Of a DNA stretch of 64,000 nt, positions 57,256 through 64,000 are shown piece after piece. Within the stretch, counting starts at the first letter, position 1. The number at the start of each line of letters is the position of its first letter. Position numbers and translations under genes: made by a program. The notes beneath the pieces are model-generated. The model saw nothing but the letters and a program-made list of their open reading frames with translations. It had not been told where the DNA came from and searched no databases. The DNA comes from Nitrospira sp. UBA5698 (lineage in GTDB: Bacteria > Nitrospirota > Nitrospiria > Nitrospirales > Nitrospiraceae), in the NCBI GenBank assembly GCA_002420115.1, contig DIHK01000010.1:1-64000 (forward strand), read 5' to 3'.

Positions 57256-58821
57256 CTAGCTTGGACTTTTCAACCACTCTTTGACGACCACGGCCGTCGC
57301 ATCAGGGTTTTTTTTGGCCATATCAATGATCTGCGCTCGATCCGGAGCACCCGGCAAGGTCGTTCCACCCCCATGGGTCGCACCAGAAAGCTCGGCCACA
57401 GACGCCTCTGCCTGTGCCTGTTCCATGTTTGTTCCCAACATGGCGAGCAACGGCCGCACGACAAACATGAGAATGACGGCAAAGAGAAGGATCCCCACTC
57501 CGTATCGAAGATAGGGCATCCACGGTTTCAACCCTTCCGATGCCACTTCCGCCGTCCCCGCCTGCGGTTCCTCGGCCTCCGTCCCAAACTGCACGTTCAC
57601 AACTTGTACCTGATCTTGTCGTTCAGCCGAGAACCCCATCGCTTTTTTCACGATGTCTTCGATCCGCTTGAGATCCTCTTCCGAGCGTGGAATATACTTT
57701 CGTGCCGCAGCGGGAGCCTCCCCCGTCTGGCCTTCGCCGGCCTTGGCGACTTCATACACCCCGTCGACCAATACCGCGACGGACAGCTGCTTGATGGCAC
57801 CGACAGGTTCCACAATTTTCGACACAGTGCGGCTGATTTCATAGTTGACCGTTTCGTTTTTCGTTTGACTGCTGTTCGAACTGCTTTGTGCCGGCTCAAC
57901 ATCCGTCCCGGGCGGCACATTCGACTGAACACCGGGTACACCGCCTCCGACACCATTGCTCCCATTGGACTTTTCTTGGCCGCGCTGTTCGCTTCTCACC
58001 ACCTGGCTATTCGGATCATATCGTTCTTCCGTCGTTTCGACTTTCCTGAAGTCCACGACACTCGACACACGAACAACCGCCTTATTGGGTCCGACGATCC
58101 GTTCCAACATCGTTTGGATGCGCGTCTCGATGTCCTTTTCAATGCTGCGCTGATAGTCGAGTTGCGTATTGGTCAGCCCCGCCGTCTCATCCGTCACGGT
58201 CGCCGACAGGAGCCGCCCGTGTCCGTCCACCACGGTCACATCGCGGGATTGAAGTCCCTCCACACTGCTCGATACCAAATGGATGACCCCCTGCACCTGT
58301 GCCGGCGAGAGTTGCTGCCCGCCACGAAGCGTGACGATCACGGAGGCCCTCGCTTTCTCCTGCTCACTCGCAAACAGTCGTCGCTCCGGCATGGCCAGAT
58401 GGACGCGGGCCCGTTCCACTTCCGGCATCTGAGCGATGGTTCGCGCCAATTCTCCCTGCAACGCCCGACGGTAATTCAACTTCTGAACAAATTCGGACAT
58501 CCCGATTGAGGTCTTGTCGAAAATCTCGAATCCGACTCCACCGCCGTGGGGAAGCCCTTGGGTCGCAAGTTGCAATCGCAGGTCGTGAACCTGGTCGCTG
58601 GGCACCAGTACGGTTGAACCGCCGCCGGTCGTCTCGTACGGCACCTTGGTCTCCTTGAGCTTGTCGATAATGGCGGCGGCGTCTTCGCTGCCGAGGTGGG
58701 TGAACAGCACTTGCATATCAGGCTGTTGTGTCCACAAGGCGATGGCGATCAGACCGGCAATGGATCCCGCCAAGGCGACAAGGATGATCATCCGTTGATT
58801 GATGGAAAACTTGGAGAACAT
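57256..58821 (-). CDS. fliF: MS-ring protein FliF
   Basis: From ATG 58821, with AAGGGG five bases upstream, this is a 521-residue protein. It has an N-terminal transmembrane helix (MIILVALAGSIAGLIAIALW), the ring-building motifs (VPYETTGGGSTVLVPSDQVH; ARVHLAMPERRLFASEQEKA), a variable Gly/Ser/Asn-rich loop around residues 290-325, a second membrane helix (MPYLRYGVGILLFAVILMFV) and the FliG-binding tail. FliF forms the MS-ring, the first piece of the flagellum. A GTG at 58827 would add two residues. Confidence 0.97.
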   Translation of the reverse strand: MFSKFSINQRMIILVALAGSIAGLIAIALWTQQPDMQVLFTHLGSEDAAAIIDKLKETKVPYETTGGGSTVLVPSDQVHDLRLQLATQGLPHGGGVGFEIFDKTSIGMSEFVQKLNYRRALQGELARTIAQMPEVERARVHLAMPERRLFASEQEKARASVIVTLRGGQQLSPAQVQGVIHLVSSSVEGLQSRDVTVVDGHGRLLSATVTDETAGLTNTQLDYQRSIEKDIETRIQTMLERIVGPNKAVVRVSSVVDFRKVETTEERYDPNSQVVRSEQRGQEKSNGSNGVGGGVPGVQSNVPPGTDVEPAQSSSNSSQTKNETVNYEISRTVSKIVEPVGAIKQLSVAVLVDGVYEVAKAGEGQTGEAPAAARKYIPRSEEDLKRIEDIVKKAMGFSAERQDQVQVVNVQFGTEAEEPQAGTAEVASEGLKPWMPYLRYGVGILLFAVILMFVVRPLLAMLGTNMEQAQAEASVAELSGATHGGGTTLPGAPDRAQIIDMAKKNPDATAVVVKEWLKSPS

Positions 58822-58854
58822 GCCCACCCCTTACTCGTCAACCGAGACGACCGA

Positions 58855-59166
58855 TCAGATTTGCATCCGTTGAATTTCCTCGTAGGCGGTCACAAGCTTG
58901 TTCCTGACCTGCATCATCAATTGGAACGACACATCGGCTTGCTGCAGCGCAACCATGGTCCGATGAATGTCTTGCGTCTCGCCGGTCATGAGCGCATCGA
59001 CCGCTCGACTCGCTTCCTTTTGCGCATCGTTGACATTGCCGATCGCCGACTTGAGCGAATCCAGGAATCCTGGGCCGCCTGTTTTTCCAGTCGTGCCCGT
59101 GGATCCAGTCGATGCCACATCGACGATAGGAGCGATGCCGGATGCCGCACCAGTGATTGGCCCCAT
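58855..59166 (-). CDS. fliE: Basal-body protein FliE
   Basis: From ATG 59166, just after GGGAGGTAATC, this is a 103-residue FliE. The N-terminus is Gly/Thr-rich, and the conserved C-terminal helices read SRAVDALMTGETQDIHRTMV and ALQQADVSFQLMMQVRNKLV with TAYEEIQRMQI, matching FliE. It links the MS-ring to the rod. It begins three bases after the flgC stop and ends 33 bases before fliF. Confidence 0.96.
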   Translation of the reverse strand: MGPITGAASGIAPIVDVASTGSTGTTGKTGGPGFLDSLKSAIGNVNDAQKEASRAVDALMTGETQDIHRTMVALQQADVSFQLMMQVRNKLVTAYEEIQRMQI

Positions 59167-59168
59167 GA

Positions 59169-59618
59169 TTACCTCCCGATTTCCAGCGCCTTGTTCCACA
59201 TCGTGCGTGTCGCATTGATCGCCTGCACATTCGCTTCATACGCGCGCGACGCCCCGATCATATTCACCATTTCCTCCATCACATTGACGTTGGGAAGCCG
59301 GACGAATCCTTTTGGATCGGCATCCGGATGGTGCGGATCATAGATCAGTTGCCCGGGCTTGGGATCTTCTTGCACCCGTGAGACAGAAACCCCTTCGAGG
59401 GCATGGGCCGTCGGACCCACGGCCACCTGCCGAAACGATCGCTGAAATGCACTGGGAACCGCCGTTGATCGAAAGACCACGTCCCGCCGCTTGTACGGTC
59501 CGCCTGACGGCGTTTTCGTCGACTGCGCGTTGGCAAGATTGCTGGCAATGACGTTGAGTCGTCGCCGTTGGGCATCTAACCCGGACACCGAAACAGCCAG
59601 ACTGTCGGACATCTCCAT
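59169..59618 (-). CDS. flgC: Proximal rod protein FlgC
   Basis: From ATG 59618, six bases after AGGAGG, this is a 149-residue protein. It carries LAVSVSGLDAQRRRLNVIAS, NLANAQSTKTPSGGPYKRRD, VVFRS, typical for FlgC, and ends VNVMEEMVNMIGASRAYEAN and VQAINATRTMWNKALEIGR. FlgC is part of the proximal rod with FlgB and FlgF. The gap to flgB is 68 bases. An in-frame ATG six bases later is also possible but less well spaced. Confidence 0.97.
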   Translation of the reverse strand: MEMSDSLAVSVSGLDAQRRRLNVIASNLANAQSTKTPSGGPYKRRDVVFRSTAVPSAFQRSFRQVAVGPTAHALEGVSVSRVQEDPKPGQLIYDPHHPDADPKGFVRLPNVNVMEEMVNMIGASRAYEANVQAINATRTMWNKALEIGR

Positions 59619-59686
59619 GGTAAACCTCCTAAATATCAAGAATGACTCGTCGACCGCCTCCCTGCCGTGGAAGGCTCAGCAATTCG

Positions 59687-60097
59687 TTATCGTCCCTCCC
59701 GTATGGCATTCAACAGGCCGTGAAACTTCTTCGAAAGGATGGTGGCGGCAGCGTTATACTGCATGACGTTCTCAGACAACTTCGCCATCTCCAATTCGAG
59801 ATTGACCGAGTTGGCATCGAGCGGAATGTCGCCGGCCGGCACTTCATTGAGCTTTCCGGTCACAGCCTGTACTCCCTCCGCCCCCCTGAGACCAAAATGC
59901 CGCGGCTGGGTCGCTGCCAGGACAATAGGGAGACGCCCCTTGTGTGCCGACTGCAATTGATCCATGAATGTCAGCTCCGATGCACGATAGCCCGGCGTTT
60001 CTTCGTTGGCGAGATTGGAGGCGATGACCCGTTGCCGACCACTGCGAAGGTCAAGCGTGCGCTCCAACAACCGCATTGTTCGATCGAAGATCGTCAT
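59687..60097 (-). CDS. flgB: Proximal rod protein FlgB
   Basis: From ATG 60097, eight bases after AGGAG, this is a 136-residue FlgB: RTLDLRSGRQRVIASNLANE with ETPGYRASELTFMDQL, then the C-terminal VNLELEMAKLSENVMQYNAA. FlgB is the first rod protein after FliE. It is the first gene of the flgB-flgC-fliE-fliF-fliG-fliH-fliI-fliJ operon, behind the sigma-54 promoter at 60135. The upstream frame to 60196 crosses that promoter and is not used. Confidence 0.97.
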   Translation of the reverse strand: MTIFDRTMRLLERTLDLRSGRQRVIASNLANEETPGYRASELTFMDQLQSAHKGRLPIVLAATQPRHFGLRGAEGVQAVTGKLNEVPAGDIPLDANSVNLELEMAKLSENVMQYNAAATILSKKFHGLLNAIREGR

Positions 60098-60134
60098 AGT
60101 CCTGACTCCTTTCAGCGTGACATCCCCTCGTCCT

Positions 60135-60150
60135 TGCAACCTGGGTGCCG
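60135..60150 (-). promoter_or_regulatory. Sigma-54 promoter of the flgB operon
   Basis: The minus strand reads CGGCACC-CAGG-TTGCA: the invariant GG and GC are spaced correctly, and the -12 half is perfect. It is about 38 bases upstream of the flgB start. The FlrC gene lies immediately upstream in the same orientation. Confidence 0.75.
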
Positions 60151-60281
60151 GTCTTCCCGTGCAAACGTCACCAGCCGGCGCAGCTCCAGGCCGCACGTCC
60201 TGGGTTCAGCCCTCCCGCCTCTTCAGCACTCGGTCACACACATGGCCTGCCTGGGACAAATTTGCCCATCGGCAATTCTGG

Positions 60282-61697
60282 TTACCCTCCCGGCAAACTG
60301 GACGCCGAGTGTTCGCCCTCCCGATACTCCCGGAGTTTGTTTCGGAGCGTGCGAATGCTGATGCCCAACTCTTTCGCCGCATGCGTCCGATTGTCTTTCA
60401 CACGGGCCAAGGTTTTGAAAATCAGCTCTCGCTCCATCTCCCACAGCGATCCATTGGCCGGTTGCGCTGCACGCACAAATGGGATGGTGACCTCCTCGCT
60501 CCGTTCAGGAGGACAGTGTTCCGGCAAGATCGCGCCCTGGCCGGCCAACAACAGCGCCCGTTCCATCACGTTCTCCAACTCGCGCACATTTCCTTTCCAA
60601 GGCAACCGTTGCAAATGCGCCAGAGCACCGTCCGATACGACCGGGGGAGTCAGGCCGTTTCTCATGGCCGATTGGTTCACAAAGTGGCGCGCGAGGATCG
60701 GGATATCGACGACCCGCTCGCGTAACGGTGGCACCGTTACAGGAAAGACGTTTAATCGATAATAGAGATCTTCCCGAAATCGGCCTTGCTCAACCTCCCG
60801 ATAGAGCACACGATTTGTCGTGGCGATGACGCGAATGTTGACGGGAACCGGGTCACGCCCGCCGATCCGATCGACCTCACGTTCCTGTAGGACGCGCAAC
60901 AGTTTCGCCTGGAGGGCCAGATTCATTTCGCTGATTTCGTCCAGCAGGAGGGTGCCGGTGTGAGCCATCTCGAACTTCCCGACTTTCCGGATGACGGCGC
61001 CGGTAAAGGCACCTCGCTCATGACCGAAGAGTTCACTCTCCAATAATCCATCGGGAAGCGCGGCACAGTTCACTGCAATAAACGGTCGATGGGCCCGTGG
61101 ACTTCGCAAGTGGATAAACCGGGCCAGCAACTCTTTGCCCGTTCCGCTTTCGCCATGAATCAGGACGGTGGCTTGACTGGAGGCCACTCCTTCTATCGTG
61201 CTCAGAAGTCTCACCATCCCCGGATCTTGGCTGAGCAGGGCTCGGTGTTCCACCTGATGAACCGGCTGACCGAGTCCAACCCCTTCCTCACGGCCTGCTT
61301 TGAGATTGGCGATCGCCCGTTCCAACACATCCATAGAAAATGGCTTCAGCAGATACTCGCTGGCTCCCAGCTTCATGGCCTCAACGGCGGTTTCAACCGT
61401 CCCATAGGCCGTCATGAGAACAATCGCCGTCTGAGGGGCTCGTGCCTTCATCTCCTTGATCAGCTCGAGACCAGTGAGGCGCGGCATTCGCAAATCGGTC
61501 AAGACCAACCAAGGACGAAACTTTGTGATCCGCTCCAATGCCTCCGTCCCATCAACCGCTCCCTGTACGGCATAGCCGAGTCGCCTGATAGTTTCCATCA
61601 AGGCGATACGCATCGACGGATCGTCGTCAACGACCAGAATCCGTTCCTGCTCCTCACCGGTTTCTGCCGTCGGGACTTGCTTCTCGCGGTCAGTCAT
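60282..61697 (-). CDS. flrC: Sigma-54-dependent flagellar regulator FlrC (FleR-like)
   Basis: From ATG 61697 this is a 471-residue NtrC-type activator. The receiver domain has D24-D25-D26 and phosphoacceptor D68 (VLTDLRMPRLTG). The AAA+ domain has Walker A GESGTGKE, the sigma-54-contacting GAFTGA and LLLDEISEM. A Fis-type HTH closes the protein (VKDNRTHAAKELGISIRTLR). It overlaps the flrB stop (ATGACTGA), so kinase and regulator are coupled. FlrC activates rod, hook and export operons in polar flagellates; matching -24/-12 promoters precede four operons here. Regulation by its own phosphorylation is likely. Confidence 0.94.
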   Translation of the reverse strand: MTDREKQVPTAETGEEQERILVVDDDPSMRIALMETIRRLGYAVQGAVDGTEALERITKFRPWLVLTDLRMPRLTGLELIKEMKARAPQTAIVLMTAYGTVETAVEAMKLGASEYLLKPFSMDVLERAIANLKAGREEGVGLGQPVHQVEHRALLSQDPGMVRLLSTIEGVASSQATVLIHGESGTGKELLARFIHLRSPRAHRPFIAVNCAALPDGLLESELFGHERGAFTGAVIRKVGKFEMAHTGTLLLDEISEMNLALQAKLLRVLQEREVDRIGGRDPVPVNIRVIATTNRVLYREVEQGRFREDLYYRLNVFPVTVPPLRERVVDIPILARHFVNQSAMRNGLTPPVVSDGALAHLQRLPWKGNVRELENVMERALLLAGQGAILPEHCPPERSEEVTIPFVRAAQPANGSLWEMERELIFKTLARVKDNRTHAAKELGISIRTLRNKLREYREGEHSASSLPGG

Positions 61698-62988
61698 AAG
61701 ACAAATCCTCCATGAGGACGACCTCTCCCGCCGATCGCTCGGCGTCATTGACATCACAGTCTTCGCAGCCGGGGCCGGTCTTGGCACACCCGTCTCCGGC
61801 TACCGAAGGATGAGGGAGTATGATTGAACAGGCCGTGCCCTGCCCCACTGTGCTCTCGACGTCGATCCGTCCATGGTGGGCGTCCACAATGGAATGCACG
61901 ATGGCGAGCCCCAGACCCGTGCCCTCGTCTTTCGTCGTAAAAAATGGATCAAACAGGCGCGACCGATGCGCCGGATCGATCCCTATACCGGAATCCCGGA
62001 CGGTCAGTCGAACTGCGGAAGAGCCCAGCGTCTGAAGCGGCTCCCGGGAGAGACTGATTCTCAACTCGCCTCCGTTCGGCATCGCCTGTACGGCATTGAC
62101 GACCAAGTTCACAACGACCTGTTTCAACTGTCCATCGTGACACCACAGCAATGGCACCTCCTGACTGATGTCCATGCGGACGTTCACGGGTACTTTGGCA
62201 ATCGCATGAGCGGCCAACTCGATCGAGTCGTTGAGTAACGATTCGCTGTCGTGCCACGCGCGGGTCAAATGCACCGGGCGCATATACAGCAGCAAATTCG
62301 CCAACAGACCATCCATCAACCGAACGGCCTGTGAAATCTGCTGCGCGTACCGTTGCGTCGGTTCATGCGCGTCGAGGTCTCGCTGCAGGAGAGAGGCAAA
62401 GAGCTCCACACTGCCCAATGGATTGCGGATCTCGTGCGCGATCCGACCGATCAACTCACCCATCGCGGCCAGTCGATCCTTTCGTTGCAATTGCTCTTCG
62501 AGTTGATAGACCCGGGTAATGTCCTGAAGCAGAACAAGCTGCCCGGAGTCATGACCGGAGTCGTTTCGAAGCGGGACCTGGCTGATGGAGACCACGCTCT
62601 GTCCGATGCGTTGCGGGCGATCAGAGACGGTGAGGCCTCGTTCCGCTAAGACCTCCGGGATGCAATGACTCCGCAGTTCCACATCGCTCGCCCCAAGGAG
62701 CTGCTCCGCGGCACGATTGCTGCGAGTGATGACTCCACATTCGTCCACCACCACCACCCCCGTCGACAACGACTCAAGAATGCCATCCAAGCGCACGCGC
62801 ATGGCTTCGTTGTCGACAAGCTGTCGCCGAAGCGCATCATTGCTCTGCGCGAGTTCGGCATCCATCTCCTCCACCCGTGCCGTGAGTGCGCTGTAGGATT
62901 GCTGTAATGTGTGCGCGGCCTCATCGAAACTCCGAAACGCTGCCTGCAAGAGGGCCCGTTCGTCCGTATTCGTCGCCAGGCTGGTCAT
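61690..62988 (-). CDS. flrB: Sensor histidine kinase FlrB (FleS-like)
   Basis: The 432-residue cytosolic kinase has an N-terminal coiled coil (QQSYSALTARVEEMDAELAQ), a PAS domain (LDGILESLSTGVVVVDECGV), HisKA with H185 in IGRIAHEIRNPLGSVELFAS, and HATPase_c (LTVRDSGIGIDPAHRSRLFD, EGTGLGLAIVHSIVDAHHGR). No transmembrane helix is seen, as in FlrB/FleS, which respond to flagellar assembly state. It starts at an ATGA overlap with the TPR gene and is coupled to flrC. The C-terminal 40 residues, with CAKTGPGCEDCD, are unusual and Cys-rich. Confidence 0.93.
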   Translation of the reverse strand: MTSLATNTDERALLQAAFRSFDEAAHTLQQSYSALTARVEEMDAELAQSNDALRRQLVDNEAMRVRLDGILESLSTGVVVVDECGVITRSNRAAEQLLGASDVELRSHCIPEVLAERGLTVSDRPQRIGQSVVSISQVPLRNDSGHDSGQLVLLQDITRVYQLEEQLQRKDRLAAMGELIGRIAHEIRNPLGSVELFASLLQRDLDAHEPTQRYAQQISQAVRLMDGLLANLLLYMRPVHLTRAWHDSESLLNDSIELAAHAIAKVPVNVRMDISQEVPLLWCHDGQLKQVVVNLVVNAVQAMPNGGELRISLSREPLQTLGSSAVRLTVRDSGIGIDPAHRSRLFDPFFTTKDEGTGLGLAIVHSIVDAHHGRIDVESTVGQGTACSIILPHPSVAGDGCAKTGPGCEDCDVNDAERSAGEVVLMEDLSYD

Positions 62989-64000
62989 AGCCCCTCCGCC
63001 TTTCCTGAATGCCGGACCGTCTGCGCAGCCCCCTTGAGCGATGCCGAGAGCCGGTTGACCATCTCGTCATCCGCGCGGCCGAGTTCCGCCAGCGCCACCG
63101 TGGCGCGATCGTATTGTTTCAGTGCAGTCCAGTGCTGTGCCGTTTGCAGGCGAGCCCATTCAGCTTGGCGCACATTGGGCTTTTTCTCCAATACCGACTG
63201 ATACGCGGCGATCGCTCGCTCGTGCCGATTCAGCCGTGACAATGTGTCGGCATAGGCCAACAGCGTATCAGGGGACGCGACCGCCCCGGCTTTGAGACCT
63301 TCTTCATAAGCGAGAGCCGACTCTTCAAGCTTCTCCAGTTCTCCTAAGGTCTTGGCCAGCTCAAGGTACATCGCGGGGCGCTCCCGATGACCGGAATGGC
63401 GCAGCAACCACGTGCGACACAACTGGAGAAGGCCCTGCATGTCTCGCTGCTGCCGCATAGTCTTCACCAGTAACAGCACGACTTCCCCTTCGTAGACTCC
63501 AAGCGGAAACTGAAAACGATATCGCTCGAACACCTTCCGCGCCGCATCAGGGTCACGCTGATCCAGATAGATTTTGCCCAGCCCGATCAAGGCCGGCTCG
63601 ATCAACGCCGGCTCGTTGTGCGCCTTGATCACCTGCTGGTAAAGGCTGCTCCCTTCCGCCGAGAATCCCAGCCGACGATGCGCGTCAGCAATCTGCAGCA
63701 AGAGGGGCGATCGCGCATACCGTTGCCTGGCCACAGTTCCATGCCGATGGAACAAACTGACCACCGTCAGATCATCCTGCGAGGCGATGGCGGCTTCCAT
63801 CCATGGAGTCAGCAGCGCGGTCAGGCGGTCTCCCGCCTTCGCCGCCCAGGGATCGTTCACCTGGGCCGTTTTCAGCGTGATCTCCCGGTAGTGGCCAATC
63901 GCCTGGTTCATGTCATGACGTTGCTCCGCGGCTCTCGCCAGATAAAAGAGGGCCTCGCTCCCGGCTGGGTTTGCCGCTTCTCGCGTGGCAATGTCTTCCA
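62985..64000 (-). CDS. TPR-repeat protein (partial, runs off right edge)
   Basis: The C-terminal 339 or so codons of a tetratricopeptide-repeat protein are visible. The frame is open through the window edge, and the in-frame Met at 63911 follows further repeat-like sequence (ANPAGSEALFYLARAAEQRH), so it is not the start. Repeats include PALIGLGKIYLDQRDPDAAR, LELAKTLGELEKLEESALAY and LLAYADTLSRLNRHERAIAA. It overlaps flrB by four bases, so it is part of that operon. A scaffold or sensing input to FlrB is possible; no specific function can be assigned. Confidence 0.85.
   Translation of the reverse strand, partial: EDIATREAANPAGSEALFYLARAAEQRHDMNQAIGHYREITLKTAQVNDPWAAKAGDRLTALLTPWMEAAIASQDDLTVVSLFHRHGTVARQRYARSPLLLQIADAHRRLGFSAEGSSLYQQVIKAHNEPALIEPALIGLGKIYLDQRDPDAARKVFERYRFQFPLGVYEGEVVLLLVKTMRQQRDMQGLLQLCRTWLLRHSGHRERPAMYLELAKTLGELEKLEESALAYEEGLKAGAVASPDTLLAYADTLSRLNRHERAIAAYQSVLEKKPNVRQAEWARLQTAQHWTALKQYDRATVALAELGRADDEMVNRLSASLKGAAQTVRHSGKAEGL

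Noticed and set aside
1..64000. CRISPR arrays, tRNA or rRNA genes, insertion sequences, prophage genes
   Set aside because: None was seen: no regular direct repeats with spacers, no transposase or integrase motifs, and no RNA gene signatures that I could recognise by eye.

Overview
The window looks like chromosomal DNA of a Nitrospira-like bacterium (phylum Nitrospirota). This is an inference from the style of the proteins, a GC content that looks to be in the mid-to-upper 50s percent, the pairing of FlhF/FlhG with FlrB/FlrC-type regulators, and the fusions seen. No database was consulted. Nearly everything is one motility locus, transcribed mostly on the minus strand, that encodes almost a whole flagellum. 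MotA/MotB and the main chemotaxis genes are not in the window.

Layout by coordinate. 1-1306: a partial excisionase-type HTH gene and an orphan MinD/ParA ATPase. 1346-2992: a chemoreceptor-like protein with its signalling tip at the N-terminus and a Cache-like sensor at the C-terminus, and a PilZ protein. 3131-6551: fliT-like, fliS, fliD, flaG and a short flagellin gene fliC. 6744-20482: a candidate flagellin-glycan island with a hypothetical gene, two GT9 genes, a Maf-like/CgeB-like protein, a 2155-residue polypeptide carrying several glycosyltransferase modules plus a methyltransferase, and a B12-binding radical SAM enzyme. 20483-26371: a gene-poor gap, a YcgR-like PilZ protein, and a plus-strand pair made of an HD-GYP phosphodiesterase and a hybrid kinase. 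26524-37152: fliW, csrA, flgL, flgK, flgN, flgM, flgJ, flgI, a small ORF, flgH, flgA, flgG, flgF. 37636-48268: fliA, flhG, flhF, flhA, flhB, fliR, fliQ, fliP, fliO, fliN, fliM, fliL. 48563-52237: flgE, flgD, fliK. 52574-60097: motE-like, fliJ, fliI, a chimeric duplicated ORF, a receiver-FliH fusion, fliG, fliF, fliE, flgC, flgB. 60282-64000: flrC, flrB and a partial TPR gene.

Promoter motifs found by eye fit a two-tier cascade. Sigma-54 type -24/-12 elements precede flgB, fliK, fliL and flgF, and the sigma-54 activator FlrC and its kinase FlrB are encoded at the end of the window. Sigma-28 type elements (TCAA, 15-16 bases, then RCCGATAA) precede fliC, flgM and the HD-GYP gene, and fliA is also in the window. 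The flagellin leader carries a near-consensus CsrA site, and csrA-fliW lies in the flgM operon, so post-transcriptional control of flagellin is likely.

The most unusual items are the receiver-FliH fusion, the tandem duplication of the fliH/fliI junction beside it, the multi-enzyme glycan protein paired with a minimal flagellin, the inverted chemoreceptor, modules shared by FlgK and FlgL, and TTCACG-based intergenic repeats, one of which appears to be read through inside a glycosyltransferase gene.
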